Assembly: GCA_023436515.1 (NCBI GenBank)
Contig: JAEZIV010000123.1
Location: 1-17,272, forward strand
Direction of reading: 5' to 3'
Length of the DNA: 17,272 bases
Source: Bacillota bacterium
Lineage (GTDB): Bacteria; Bacillota; Clostridia; Acetivibrionales; DSM-1351
The notes under the pieces are model-generated. The model did no database searches, was not told the origin of the DNA, and saw only the letters and a list, made by a program, of their open reading frames with translations. The translations under genes and the position numbers were made by a program. This document shows positions 1 through 9,661 of the stretch, piece after piece (position 1 is the stretch's first letter; every line of letters starts with the position of its first letter).

Positions 1-3
1 CAT
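1..3 (-). CDS. rpmH: Start codon of a leftward gene, probably rpmH (ribosomal protein L34)
   Basis: Only the ATG of this gene lies in the window (CAT on the plus strand at 1-3). Seven bases upstream of it, reading leftward, is a G-rich ribosome binding site (GGGGGTG, 15 down to 9), and farther upstream a good promoter on the same strand. In most Firmicutes the gene divergent from dnaA across the origin is rpmH, which encodes the small 50S protein L34. The name rests on that gene order, not on coding sequence, since none is visible. Confidence 0.4.
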
Positions 4-72
4 TAGTACACCCCCGTTCCGATTTCCTTTATATAAACTGAAAAGTGTTTTTCTTTTAAAGACACCAAACCT

Positions 73-102
73 ATTATATATTACAACTTTTTAAACTGTC
101 AA
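73..102 (-). promoter_or_regulatory. Sigma-A promoter of the leftward gene (probable rpmH)
   Basis: On the minus strand a perfect TTGACA (102-97) and a perfect TATAAT (78-73) are separated by 18 bases. Transcription would start near 66, leaving a leader of about 60 bases before the ATG at position 3. Both hexamers match consensus exactly, which suits a strongly expressed ribosomal protein gene. Confidence 0.75.
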
Positions 103-235
103 GGCTGATTATAATCACTGCTGTAAGATAATTAAGAAGTTTTTCCTTAAAAATATAATGAATTAATCAACATATGGTGATGTCATTTATCATTTCTCAA
201 TATATAGTTACTTAATATATTCTTTACTTATTACC

Positions 236-371
236 TGTGGATATATCTGTTTAAGAAAATATTTTTTTGTGGATATCTTCACTTTTTCTTATTGAATTTT
301 CCACAAATCTCTGATATATTTATTAATACTTGTTGATAACCAGTCCTTTTTAACTGTTTGGTTGTTAATAA
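236..371. other. DnaA-box cluster upstream of dnaA (origin, left part)
   Basis: Five 9-mers resemble the DnaA box TTATCCACA or its complement TGTGGATAA: TGTGGATAT at 236-244 and again at 268-276, TTTTCCACA at 297-305, TGTTGATAA at 331-339, and TGTTAATAA at 363-371. The first four are one mismatch from consensus and the last has two. Spacing is about 30 bases, so the sites lie on roughly the same helix face. In Bacillus the cluster upstream of dnaA is the incA/B half of a bipartite origin and also represses dnaA. The same dual role is inferred here. Confidence 0.75.
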
Positions 372-734
372 CTTTTTATTTACATTATTCACTAAAGATT
401 AATTTCAGATGCATTACTTAAGATAAAACGATAATATTTCACTGGAGTCAAACAAGAGTATGCAGTAATCTTTCAAATGTATTTTTTGACGGCTCCTTAT
501 ACGCTGAACAGCGTGTATATTTTATTATGGTTTTTATTTTTTTGTTTGGACATGCAATATCTCTTTACTGTAGAAATATTTACATATTTTAACTCGACTC
601 TGAAAATCCGATGTTCGCCGTATAGCTTAGTAACACGAGTTGATTGTTTTGCGTTAAATGTTTTACGAGTTAGTACTTTAAATTGATACATCAAAGAAAA
701 ACTTATTACAAATAACCAAGGTGGGCGATATAAA
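372..734 (+). other. Long untranslated leader and promoter region of dnaA
   Basis: No convincing gene lies in these 363 bases. Short open frames on both strands have no ribosome binding site and no recognisable protein, so I reject them. The region should contain the dnaA promoter, but no hexamer pair is good enough to name. Visible details are an imperfect palindrome at 499-520 (ACGCT, four-base loop, AGCGT, with flanking TATA/TATA) and a directly repeated ACGAGTT about 30 bases apart near 634-671. The ribosome binding site AAGGTGGG (718-725) precedes the ATG at 735. Confidence 0.5.
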
Positions 735-2051
735 ATGAAAGCACAACTTAATGATGTATGGAACCGTACATTAGAATTGTTAAAGGGTGAAATGACTGAG
801 ATTAGTTTTAACACCTGGATTTTAACCATAGAACCTATTTCTATAGATTCCAATACAATAACTCTTGGGGTCCCAGCAGATTTTCAAAAGGGAATTCTTG
901 AATCAAGGTATTCCTATCTTATAAAGAATGCATTAAGACAAATTGCCCATAGGGATTATAATATTTATTTTTCCACACCTTCTCAAGCACCAGTAAAGCC
1001 AGCTGTTCAGGAGGAAGACACATCAGGCTCCTTCTTAAATCCGAAGTACACCTTCGATACCTTTGTAATCGGTAATGGCAACAGGTTTGCTCATGCAGCT
1101 TCACTTGCTGTATCTGAAGCGCCTGCAAAAGCATACAACCCATTATTCCTATATGGGGGAGTTGGACTTGGTAAAACTCACCTTATGCATGCAATTGGTC
1201 ACTTTGTATTAAGCCAAAATCCATCACTTAAGGTATTATATGTCTCTTCGGAGAAGTTCACAAACGAGCTTATCAATGCAATTAAAGATGATAAAAATGA
1301 GGAATTCAGATACAAGTACAGAAATATTGACGTTCTACTGATAGATGATATTCAGTTTATCGGAGGTAAGGAAAGAACACAAGAAGAGTTTTTCCATACC
1401 TTCAACGCATTGTATGAAGCAAATAAGCAGATTATCATTTCAAGTGATAAGCCACCAAAGGATATAACCACTCTTGAGGATAGACTTAGATCAAGATTTG
1501 AATGGGGCTTGATTGCTGATATTGCTCCTCCGGATCTGGAAACCAGAATAGCTATTCTTCGCAAAAAGGCTCAAATGGAAAATCTGGATGTACCTGATGA
1601 TGTAATGGTTTTTATTGCAGATAAGGTTGCATCGAATATCCGAGAGCTCGAGGGAGCAATGAATAGGGTTATTGCCTATTCAACTCTGACGGAAAATACT
1701 ATAAATGTTGATATGGCTATAGAGGCTTTAAAGGATATGTTCAATAACAGTAAGGCTGTTATTATCAATTCAAAAACAATACAAGAAGCTGTATCTCGCT
1801 ATTTTCATCTTAAAACTGATGAGCTTAAGTCAAAAAAGAGATCCAGAGATATATCTTTTCCACGTCAGATTGCGATGTACCTATGCAGGGATATGACTGA
1901 CATGTCCTTGCCTAAAATCGGAGATGACTTTGGGGGCCGTGATCATACTACAGTAATTCATGCCTGTGAAAAGATCAGTCAGGACATGATTAATAGTGCT
2001 GAATTAAGAAGAACTATAGATGATATAAAGAAGAATATATCTGGGAATTAA
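735..2051 (+). CDS. dnaA: Chromosomal replication initiator protein DnaA
   Basis: DnaA is the cytoplasmic AAA+ ATPase that binds DnaA boxes, opens the origin and recruits the helicase. The 438 residues fit the family length. Domain I (about 1-80) contains the typical FNTWI segment and is followed by a short variable linker (about 82-104). The AAA+ domain III shows Walker A GGVGLGKT (141-148), Walker B VLLIDD (200-205) and the arginine-containing [10 protein letters not shown] (250-259). Domain IV carries the DNA-binding signature in which [10 protein letters not shown] (401-410) contacts the box. ATG 735 is preceded by AAGGTGGG. It is flanked on both sides by DnaA-box clusters, so autoregulation is likely. 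No oddities. Confidence 0.98.
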   Translation: MKAQLNDVWNRTLELLKGEMTEISFNTWILTIEPISIDSNTITLGVPADFQKGILESRYSYLIKNALRQIAHRDYNIYFSTPSQAPVKPAVQEEDTSGSFLNPKYTFDTFVIGNGNRFAHAASLAVSEAPAKAYNPLFLYGGVGLGKTHLMHAIGHFVLSQNPSLKVLYVSSEKFTNELINAIKDDKNEEFRYKYRNIDVLLIDDIQFIGGKERTQEEFFHTFNALYEANKQIIISSDKPPKDITTLEDRLRSRFEWGLIADIAPPDLETRIAILRKKAQMENLDVPDDVMVFIADKVASNIRELEGAMNRVIAYSTLTENTINVDMAIEALKDMFNNSKAVIINSKTIQEAVSRYFHLKTDELKSKKRSRDISFPRQIAMYLCRDMTDMSLPKIGDDFGGRDHTTVIHACEKISQDMINSAELRRTIDDIKKNISGN

Positions 2052-2069
2052 TTTTTTTTATTCATAAAG

Positions 2070-2225
2070 TTATACACAGATTTTGTTGATTTGGTGATAA
2101 AACTTTGTGTATAAGTTAGAGTTATGGATAAAAAAATATTTCTGTTGGTAAACCGGAGCATATATTCAACATATTATTAACACTATCCGGCTCTTTGTAC
2201 TGCTGATTTACAGAAGTTATCAACA
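2070..2225. other. DnaA-box cluster between dnaA and dnaN (origin, right part)
   Basis: Near-consensus DnaA boxes are TTATACACA (2070-2078), TGGTGATAA (2092-2100), TGTGTATAA (2106-2114), TATGGATAA (2123-2131) and TTATCAACA (2217-2225). The first and third form an inverted pair with symmetric flanks and lie about three and a half turns apart. The last one directly precedes the trio array and faces it. This matches the downstream half of the bipartite Bacillus-type origin, where unwinding begins. Confidence 0.8.
2086..2115 (+). promoter_or_regulatory. Candidate dnaN promoter overlapping DnaA boxes
   Basis: TTGATT (2086-2091) and TATAAG (2110-2115) are separated by 18 bases. The -10 overlaps the DnaA box at 2106-2114, so DnaA binding would compete with RNA polymerase. 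A weaker pair, TTGTAC (2195-2200) and TATCAA (2218-2223), is the alternative. dnaN could also be read through from dnaA, since no terminator is visible after dnaA. Confidence 0.35.
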
Positions 2226-2285
2226 GTTCCAACAGCACTTACTACTATTATTACTGATTTTTATCTTTATATAATATATATATAA
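2226..2285. other. DNA unwinding element with DnaA-trio array (oriC core)
   Basis: After the DnaA box at 2217-2225 comes a 13-base spacer (2226-2238) that is richer in G and C than its surroundings. Then come consecutive triplets TTA, CTA, CTA, TTA, TTA (2239-2253), followed by CTG. On the opposite strand these read 3'-AAT/GAT, the DnaA-trio motif on which DnaA filaments stretch one strand in Bacillus subtilis. The adjoining tract 2257-2285 is almost pure A/T. The order box, GC spacer, trios, AT tract is that of the basal unwinding system. This identifies the likely melting site. Confidence 0.8.
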
Positions 2286-2298
2286 TTTGGAGGTAGCC

Positions 2299-3399
2299 AT
2301 GAAATTAATTTGCTCAAAAGAAATTTTGCTTAATGGTATAAATATAGTTCAAAAGGCTGTTTCAACAAAAACTACATTACCAATACTTGAGGGAATTTTA
2401 ATAAATGCTGATAATAAATTTAAGTTAACAGGAAATGATTTAGAAATTGGAATAGAGTGCTATGTTGAAGCTGACATAAGAGAAAGCGGCTCAATTGTAA
2501 TCAACTCAAAGATATTTGGGGACATTGTCAGAAGGTTGCCTGATGCCGAAATTCTTATAGAGGTTAGAGAAAATAACCTTGTTGTCCTGGAATGTGAAAA
2601 TTCACATTTTGAAATAAAAGGTATAAATCCTAACGGATATCCAGCAATCCCTATCATTGAAAAAGAAAATGTTTTGACCTTAACACAAGGCCAGTTAAAG
2701 GATATGATCAGACAAACGGTTTTCGCAGTAGGCTCTGATGAAAATAGACCTGTTCTGACAGGCTCTCTAATTGAGGTTAAGGATAAAGAGCTGGTAGTAG
2801 TATCAATTGATGGTTTCAGGCTTGCTTTGAGAAGAAAGCTTCTTTCTACTGATATTAATGATTTCAGTGTTATAATACCCGGTAAGACCTTGAACGAAAT
2901 TTCCAAGATTCTTCAACCTAATGATGAGGATGTATATATATACAACTCTAATAATCAGGTTGTTTTTGATACTCAGTCCTGGAGAATTGTATCAAGACTT
3001 ATTGAAGGTAAGTTCCTCAACTATAACAGCTTACTAAATAAAGAATTTGAAACTAGAGTTATTATTAATATAAAGGATTTCCAGTCAAGTCTTGAAAGAG
3101 CTTCTCTTATATCAATGAATGACAAGAACAGCCCAGTAAAGCTTACAATTGGAAATGATAAAATAGTTATAACCTCAAATACTGAACTTGGTGCAGCTCG
3201 TGAAGAAATAAAAGTTGAAATTGAGGGCAATAATTTAGAAATAGGTTACAATCCGGCATTTCTTATAGATGCACTTAAGGCTATTGACGAGGACAGAGCA
3301 GCCATCTATTTCATTACAACCAATGCACCCTGTACAATAAGACCTGTTATTGAAAGTAACAACGAATTTGCATATCTTATACAGGCAGTTAGAATCTAG
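2299..3399 (+). CDS. dnaN: DNA polymerase III beta subunit (sliding clamp)
   Basis: DnaN forms the ring-shaped dimer that tethers the replicative polymerase to DNA and docks many repair proteins. The 366-residue product matches the family length and ends in the usual short hydrophobic tail (YLIQAVRI). The central-domain segment SDENRPVLTG and the C-terminal segment CTIRPVIE are typical of the three repeated clamp folds. The start is ATG 2299, six bases after GGAGG (2289-2293). An in-frame TTG at 2287 lies within the ribosome binding site and is not the start. dnaN follows dnaA across the origin core and leads a co-directional block with yaaA and recF. Confidence 0.97.
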   Translation: MKLICSKEILLNGINIVQKAVSTKTTLPILEGILINADNKFKLTGNDLEIGIECYVEADIRESGSIVINSKIFGDIVRRLPDAEILIEVRENNLVVLECENSHFEIKGINPNGYPAIPIIEKENVLTLTQGQLKDMIRQTVFAVGSDENRPVLTGSLIEVKDKELVVVSIDGFRLALRRKLLSTDINDFSVIIPGKTLNEISKILQPNDEDVYIYNSNNQVVFDTQSWRIVSRLIEGKFLNYNSLLNKEFETRVIINIKDFQSSLERASLISMNDKNSPVKLTIGNDKIVITSNTELGAAREEIKVEIEGNNLEIGYNPAFLIDALKAIDEDRAAIYFITTNAPCTIRPVIESNNEFAYLIQAVRI

Positions 3400-3427
3400 A
3401 CACTTATTAAGTAAACCCGGAGGGCAT

Positions 3428-3640
3428 ATGGAAACAGTTGAAATAAACACAGAATATATTAAATTGGATCAGTTCCTTAAATGGGCCGGTGCTGTTGAGA
3501 ATGGTGCTATGGCTAAGGGCTTTATATTGGATGGCTTTGTTAAGGTAAATGATAACATAGAAATTCAACGCGGAAAAAAGCTTAGAAACGGTGATATTGT
3601 TGAGTTTGAAGGAAATAAGTACTTGGTGGTTCAAAGGTAA
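3428..3640 (+). CDS. yaaA: S4-domain RNA-binding protein YaaA (RlbA type)
   Basis: This is a 70-residue protein made almost wholly of one S4 RNA-binding fold. The segment IKLDQFLKWAGAVENGAMAK (about 10-29) is the S4 helix pair. GFVKVNDNIEIQRGKKLRNG and the DIVEF strand complete it. Small S4 proteins of this kind sit between dnaN and recF in many Firmicutes. The Bacillus homologue has been linked to the ribosome, but the exact role is uncertain. ATG 3428 follows GGAGG (3419-3423) by four bases. Longer in-frame extensions upstream overlap dnaN and lack a ribosome binding site. The gene begins 28 bases after dnaN, so they are probably cotranscribed. Confidence 0.9.
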   Translation: METVEINTEYIKLDQFLKWAGAVENGAMAKGFILDGFVKVNDNIEIQRGKKLRNGDIVEFEGNKYLVVQR

Positions 3641-3740
3641 TCCCCACTTTTGTATTTTCCGATGGTTCTCTGTAGTCGAAAATTTTAACTTTTGAGATTA
3701 ACTTTTAAATTCGTTATTTTATTTATTTGAGGTAATACTT

Positions 3741-4856
3741 TTGATTATTAAAAGCTTGGATCTAGTGAATTTTAGAAACCATAAGGATACTAAGATCTCT
3801 TTTTCTGATCGGTTTAATATTATTTATGGTGATAATGGCCAGGGAAAAACCAATATCCTTGAAGCCATTTATTTATGTGCCTCTGGAAGATCTCACAGAA
3901 CATCAAAGGATATTGAATTAATTAACTTCGGATCAAATTCATTTAAGGTAAAAACCCTTGTAACAGGAGAAGGTCTTGATAAAGAAATTGAAATTTCCTA
4001 TCTGACGGATTCAAAAAAACAGGTTAAGATAAATGAAATACCATTGACAAAAATGGGTGCTTTAATGGGAAATCTTTATGCAGTTATCTTTTCCCCTGAG
4101 GATTTGTTTATTGTTAAGCAAGGTCCTCAGGAGAGAAGAAGGTTTGTAGATATTACTCTGAGTCAAGTAAAGCCTGCATATTTTTATGATCTGCAATTAC
4201 TGACAAAAATCTTAAAACAAAGAAACACCTTACTGAAAACTATAAGTACAAATTCCTCACTGATTGATACTATGGATATATGGAATATAAAGCTCTCTGA
4301 GGTTGCTGCTTCAATCATTTTAAGTCGCAGAAAATTTGCAAAGGAATTATCAGAGCTAGCTCAAAATCAGCATAAGTTCATAACAGGGGAAAAAGAAGTA
4401 ATTACTTTTGATTATAGTAGTAGTATCCAGCTTGGTGAAGCATCAGAAAAGAAGGATATCATTGAATTTTACATAAAATGTTTAGAAAAGACATTATCAA
4501 GAGATATTAGTCTTGGATATACATCAACAGGACCTCATAGAGATGATTATGATATTTTGATAAATGAAAAGAGTCTAAAGAATTTTGGCTCACAAGGACA
4601 ACAGAGATCTGCAGTTTTATCTCTGAAAATTGCTGAAATAGAGTTGATTTATAAGGAAACAGGCCAATATCCGGTTTTATTATTGGATGATGTTATGTCT
4701 GAACTTGATGAAAATCGTCAAAACTATCTAATGGATAGTATTCAGAATGTGCAAACATTTATTACCTGTACTACTGATGCACACTTCAGAAATTCACTTA
4801 TTGAAAAGTGTAACTATTATAAAATTGAAGATGGGCATGTTGCTAATAGTATTTGA
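3741..4856 (+). CDS. recF: DNA replication and repair protein RecF
   Basis: RecF is an SMC/ABC-type ATPase that works with RecO and RecR to load RecA at gaps and stalled forks. Walker A GDNGQGKT lies at 30-37, the ABC signature FGSQGQQ at 282-288, Walker B PVLLLDD at 311-317, and the D-loop SELD at 320-323. The N-terminus LDLVNFRNHKD is the classic RecF opening. At 371 residues it is full length. The start is TTG 3741, eight bases after GAGG (3729-3732), with no ATG suitably placed. The stop codon at 4854-4856 precedes remB by 71 bases. No missing residue is apparent. Confidence 0.97.
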   Translation: MIIKSLDLVNFRNHKDTKISFSDRFNIIYGDNGQGKTNILEAIYLCASGRSHRTSKDIELINFGSNSFKVKTLVTGEGLDKEIEISYLTDSKKQVKINEIPLTKMGALMGNLYAVIFSPEDLFIVKQGPQERRRFVDITLSQVKPAYFYDLQLLTKILKQRNTLLKTISTNSSLIDTMDIWNIKLSEVAASIILSRRKFAKELSELAQNQHKFITGEKEVITFDYSSSIQLGEASEKKDIIEFYIKCLEKTLSRDISLGYTSTGPHRDDYDILINEKSLKNFGSQGQQRSAVLSLKIAEIELIYKETGQYPVLLLDDVMSELDENRQNYLMDSIQNVQTFITCTTDAHFRNSLIEKCNYYKIEDGHVANSI

Positions 4857-4927
4857 AAATGTTAGTTTGCATTAAATTTGTTAATAAGGTAAAATTAGAA
4901 TTAGACGTTTGTGGGAGGACATGGAAA

Positions 4928-5197
4928 ATGTTTTTGCATATTGGTGGAGATGTTGTTATTCCGATTAAGAATGTAATTGCTATAATGGATATAGATACTA
5001 CTACAATTTCCAAGGATACTAAGGAATTTTTAAAAATTGCCGAAGAAGAAGGCTTTATTGAAAGTATTTCTGATGACCTTCCAAAGTCCTTTATTATAAC
5101 TGAAACAGATAAGAAGAGCAAGATTTATTTGTCTCCAATATCTTCAGTAACTCTTCAAAAGAGATCAAGTTTTATAAATGAGATAGCTAACGTTTAA
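4928..5197 (+). CDS. remB: RemB/YaaB-type small regulator (DUF370 family)
   Basis: The product is an 89-residue basic protein starting MFLHIGGDVVIPIKNVIAIM. It carries the terminal segment SPISSVTLQKRSSF, matching the Bacillus YaaB/RemB family that lies in the same recF-gyrB position. In Bacillus, Rem proteins affect extracellular matrix genes, and RemA is a DNA-binding regulator. The role of RemB is less defined and is only inferred here. The start is ATG 4928 with GGGAGG (4913-4918) nine bases upstream. An ATG at 4921 is out of frame, and upstream in-frame TTG/ATG codons at 4853 and 4859 overlap or abut the recF stop without a ribosome binding site. Slightly longer than the usual 80 or so residues. 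Confidence 0.88.
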   Translation: MFLHIGGDVVIPIKNVIAIMDIDTTTISKDTKEFLKIAEEEGFIESISDDLPKSFIITETDKKSKIYLSPISSVTLQKRSSFINEIANV

Positions 5198-5209
5198 TAT
5201 GTTTTTTGA

Positions 5210-7159
<1,950 letters not shown>

Positions 7160-7173
7160 TTTAAAACAATCAT

Positions 7174-7223
7174 AAAGTGAAGCCTGTTTCAGTATATATA
7201 GGAATAGGCTTCACTTTTTTTTT
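7174..7223 (+). terminator. Rho-independent terminator after gyrB
   Basis: The 12-base arms AAAGTGAAGCCT (7174-7185) and AGGCTTCACTTT (7206-7217) are perfectly complementary and enclose a 20-base loop. The right arm runs into an unbroken T tract (7215-7223). It closes the gyrB transcript and separates it from the parAB promoter. Confidence 0.9.
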
Positions 7224-7253
7224 GTAAAATGTTTCACGTGAAACATTTTACAA
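7222..7253. promoter_or_regulatory. parS centromere site inside a 32-bp perfect palindrome
   Basis: The 16-base core TGTTTCACGTGAAACA (7230-7245) matches the conserved bacterial parS consensus. The symmetry extends eight further bases on each side without a mismatch (TTGTAAAA left, TTTTACAA right). ParB/Spo0J binds this site, loads CTP and spreads as a sliding clamp. It lies 15 bases before the -35 of parA, so ParB bound here could also repress its own operon. I see no second copy in the window. Confidence 0.95.
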
Positions 7254-7267
7254 TTCTATTAATTTCT

Positions 7268-7296
7268 TTGTATTATTATTTCCCCTATGATATAAT
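7268..7296 (+). promoter_or_regulatory. Promoter of parA-parB (extended -10)
   Basis: TTGTAT (7268-7273), a 17-base spacer, and a perfect TATAAT (7291-7296) preceded by the extended -10 element TG (7288-7289). The predicted start is near 7303, about 40 bases before the parA TTG codon. Confidence 0.75.
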
Positions 7297-7341
7297 TTTC
7301 AAATGGAGAACTAATGTAACTTATTAAGGAGTGAGAATTTC

Positions 7342-8115
7342 TTGGCAAAAATTATAGCCATAGCAAACCAAAAAGGTGGAGTTGGTAAGACTACGACTGC
7401 AGTAAACTTAAGTGCATGTCTTGCTCACAAGGGCAAAAAAGTACTGGTTATCGATATTGACCCTCAAGGAAATACAACCAGTGGATTAGGTGTCGATAAA
7501 AAATCAATAGGTCAATCAGTATATGATGTTATCATCAATGATGAAGCTATTGAGAAAGCCCTGGTCAAAACATGTATAGATAATCTTATGCTGTGTCCTT
7601 CCAATATTCAGTTAGCCGGTGCTGAAGTAGAACTGGTTTCTGTCATATCCAGAGAGAATAGGTTAAAGGCAGCACTTTATTACATAAAACAAGACTATGA
7701 TTTTATTTTGATAGATTGCCCTCCTTCATTGGGACTTCTCACTTTAAATTCCTTAACTGCCGCTGATACAATATTAGTTCCCATCCAGTGTGAATACTAC
7801 GCTTTAGAAGGCTTAAGCCAGCTGATGAATACTGTAAAGCTTGTACAAAAGCATTTAAATCCGGAATTAGATGTGGAAGGGGTTGTTCTTACAATGTTCG
7901 ATGCAAGGACAAACCTTTCAATACAGGTTGTTGAGGAAGTAAAAAAGTATTTTAGAAATAAAGTCTATAGGACGGTTATACCTAGAAATGTTAGATTGAG
8001 TGAAGCCCCAAGTTTTGGTCTTCCAATAATATTATATGATGCAAAGTCAAAGGGTGCCGAGTGTTACTTAGACTTAGCAGAAGAAGTAATAGAGTATTCT
8101 GAAGAGGTGGTATAG
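7342..8115 (+). CDS. parA: Chromosome partitioning ATPase ParA (Soj)
   Basis: ParA is a deviant-Walker ATPase that dimerises on nucleoid DNA with ATP and is released by ParB-parS. It moves or separates origins, and in Bacillus Soj also modulates DnaA. The deviant Walker A KGGVGKTT sits at 11-18, the A' motif DIDPQGNTTSGLG at 38-50, and Walker B FILIDCPP at 121-128. The conserved segments MFDARTNLS and IPRNVRLSEAPSFG occur toward the C-terminus. Length 257 is standard for the short chromosomal type without an N-terminal HTH. TTG 7342 is used with AAGGAG ten bases upstream. The gap to parB is three bases, so the two are an operon and probably translationally coupled. Confidence 0.96.
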   Translation: MAKIIAIANQKGGVGKTTTAVNLSACLAHKGKKVLVIDIDPQGNTTSGLGVDKKSIGQSVYDVIINDEAIEKALVKTCIDNLMLCPSNIQLAGAEVELVSVISRENRLKAALYYIKQDYDFILIDCPPSLGLLTLNSLTAADTILVPIQCEYYALEGLSQLMNTVKLVQKHLNPELDVEGVVLTMFDARTNLSIQVVEEVKKYFRNKVYRTVIPRNVRLSEAPSFGLPIILYDAKSKGAECYLDLAEEVIEYSEEVV

Positions 8116-8118
8116 AAA

Positions 8119-8964
8119 ATGGTAAAGAAGGGTTTAGGAAAAGGCTTAGGTGCATTAATATCAAATGAGGCCCTTGAGGATGAATCAGGAATTATTGAAT
8201 TAAGAATAAATGAAATAGAACCAAATTCTAGTCAGCCCAGAAAGTTTTTTGATGATGAGAAGCTTGCTCAGCTATCTGAATCAATTAAACAGCATGGAAT
8301 TATTCAGCCGATAATAGTTAAAAAAGAGAATAATCTCTACACTATAATTGCAGGTGAGAGAAGATGGAGAGCAGCAAAGTTAGCCGGGCTGAACAAGGTA
8401 CCGGTATTAGTTAAGGAATTTTCCAATAAGCAGGTAATGGAAGTCGCTCTTATAGAAAATCTTCAGCGAGAGGATTTAAATCCAATTGAAGAAGCGGATG
8501 CCTTTCTTCACTTGATGAATGAGTTCAATATGACACAGGAACAAATTGCTGAGACTATAGGTAGGAGCAGACCCGCAATAGCTAATTCTCTTAGGCTGCT
8601 AGGACTAACAGAGGACGTTAAAAAATATATTATAAGTGGAGATTTATCCAGTGGACATGCCAGAACACTTGTAATTATACAAGATGCTGACATGCAACTG
8701 AGAGCTGCTGAGTATATTGTTGCAAATAAGTTAAGTGTAAGAGAGACTGAGGCATATATAAAAAAGTTATTTTCAAATAAGACAGGACAAAAGAAAGAAA
8801 TAAAGGACAACCCTGACTTCAAATTTGTTGAGGATAAATTAAAGAGTATTTTGGGGACTAAAGTTAAATTACAGGCAAATAATAATAAAGGTAAAATTAC
8901 TATAGAGTATTATTCAAATGATGAACTTGACAGGTTATTAGAATTTTTTTACAATAACCACTAA
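8119..8964 (+). CDS. parB: Chromosome partitioning protein ParB (Spo0J)
   Basis: ParB is the CTP-dependent DNA clamp that loads at parS, recruits SMC and stimulates ParA. The N-terminal KKGLGKGLGALI (3-14) is the peptide family members use to stimulate ParA. The CTPase/arginine patch GERRWRAAKLAGL (79-91) and ENLQREDLNPIEEA (113-126) are intact. The helix-turn-helix TQEQIAETIGRSRPAIANSL (139-158) contacts parS. The last 60 residues form the dimerisation domain. The 281-residue length is normal. GGTGG (8105-8109), inside the parA 3' end, serves as ribosome binding site. Its target lies about 0.9 kb upstream. Confidence 0.96.
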   Translation: MVKKGLGKGLGALISNEALEDESGIIELRINEIEPNSSQPRKFFDDEKLAQLSESIKQHGIIQPIIVKKENNLYTIIAGERRWRAAKLAGLNKVPVLVKEFSNKQVMEVALIENLQREDLNPIEEADAFLHLMNEFNMTQEQIAETIGRSRPAIANSLRLLGLTEDVKKYIISGDLSSGHARTLVIIQDADMQLRAAEYIVANKLSVRETEAYIKKLFSNKTGQKKEIKDNPDFKFVEDKLKSILGTKVKLQANNNKGKITIEYYSNDELDRLLEFFYNNH

Positions 8965-8971
8965 AAAAGCG

Positions 8972-9002
8972 ACCTTCAAAAATAAGTTTTAAGAGGTTTT
9001 TT
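8972..9002 (+). terminator. Possible weak terminator after parB
   Basis: ACCTTCAAAA (8972-8981) can pair with TTTTAAGAGGT (8987-8997), with one bulge and one mismatch and a five-base loop, and is followed by six Ts. The stem is AT-rich and imperfect. The downstream genes might still be read through from the parAB promoter, as I see no clear promoter in 9003-9108. Confidence 0.4.
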
Positions 9003-9122
9003 CAACTACGTCAAGGATATTACTATACAAAATAGTGAAATGGCTTAAAAACGAAAATAGCCCCAAATGGACGCATGCCGGTTTTTTATTTACTTGTAAT
9101 AAGAATATAAGGAGTTAAGAAA

Positions 9123-9656
9123 ATGGACCTGATCAATAATATACTAAATCTGGATTTTGAAATATTGCTGCTTTTCTCAATATTAATATTTATAACTGTA
9201 GTTAACATTTTTTTCATTATTGCAAATATCAAGAAAACAAATAGAATAAAAGTTAAGTATAACAGATTTATGAATGGCTTAAGTGACCGAAATATGGAAG
9301 AGCTTCTTGAGAAATGTCTTGATAGTGTTAATGTGGTAACTTCAAAGAACAGAGATATAGAGTTAAAAGTAAATACTATAGAAAGAACACTTCTTCAATG
9401 CGTCCAAAAAGTAGGAATTGTAAGATTTAATGCATTTGATAACGTAGGAAGCGATCTTAGCTTTTCAATAGCTATGCTCGACAATAGTGATTCTGGAATA
9501 GTGATAAGCGGAATATATGCCAGGGACAGTTCGTCAACTTATGCAAAGCCTGTATCCTCCGGTAAATCCAAGTATACACTTTCAGCTGAAGAAATCCAGG
9601 CTATCGATATTGCGAAAAAGAATAGTATTGAGAGAAATTACACAAGTCATTTGTAA
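9123..9656 (+). CDS. DUF4446 single-pass membrane protein
   Basis: The 177-residue protein has an N-terminal membrane helix (about 13-36), a basic stretch (38-47, KTNRIKVKYN), then a helical region (55-95) and a compact conserved domain. Its segments VGIVRFNAFDNVGSDLSFSIAMLD (97-120) and YAKPVSSGKSKYTLSAEE (140-157) match the DUF4446 family, which commonly follows parB in clostridia. Function is unknown. The positive-inside rule puts the C-terminal domain in the cytoplasm, where it could touch ParB or the nucleoid; that is inference only. ATG 9123 follows AAGGAG (9109-9114) by eight bases. Confidence 0.85.
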   Translation: MDLINNILNLDFEILLLFSILIFITVVNIFFIIANIKKTNRIKVKYNRFMNGLSDRNMEELLEKCLDSVNVVTSKNRDIELKVNTIERTLLQCVQKVGIVRFNAFDNVGSDLSFSIAMLDNSDSGIVISGIYARDSSSTYAKPVSSGKSKYTLSAEEIQAIDIAKKNSIERNYTSHL

Positions 9657-9661
9657 ATTTG

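Noticed and set aside
499..520. Palindrome in the dnaA leader as a terminator or attenuator
   Set aside because: The stem is only five base pairs before a one-base bulge, and although T-rich DNA follows, the fold is too weak to call.
477..853. Open frames on both strands upstream of and overlapping the dnaA start
   Set aside because: No ribosome binding site, no recognisable protein pattern, and AT-rich low-complexity translation; one overlaps dnaA antisense. Treated as leader DNA.
2287..2298. TTG at 2287 as dnaN start
   Set aside because: It lies inside the ribosome binding site itself, while the ATG at 2299 has correct spacing and gives the standard clamp N-terminus.
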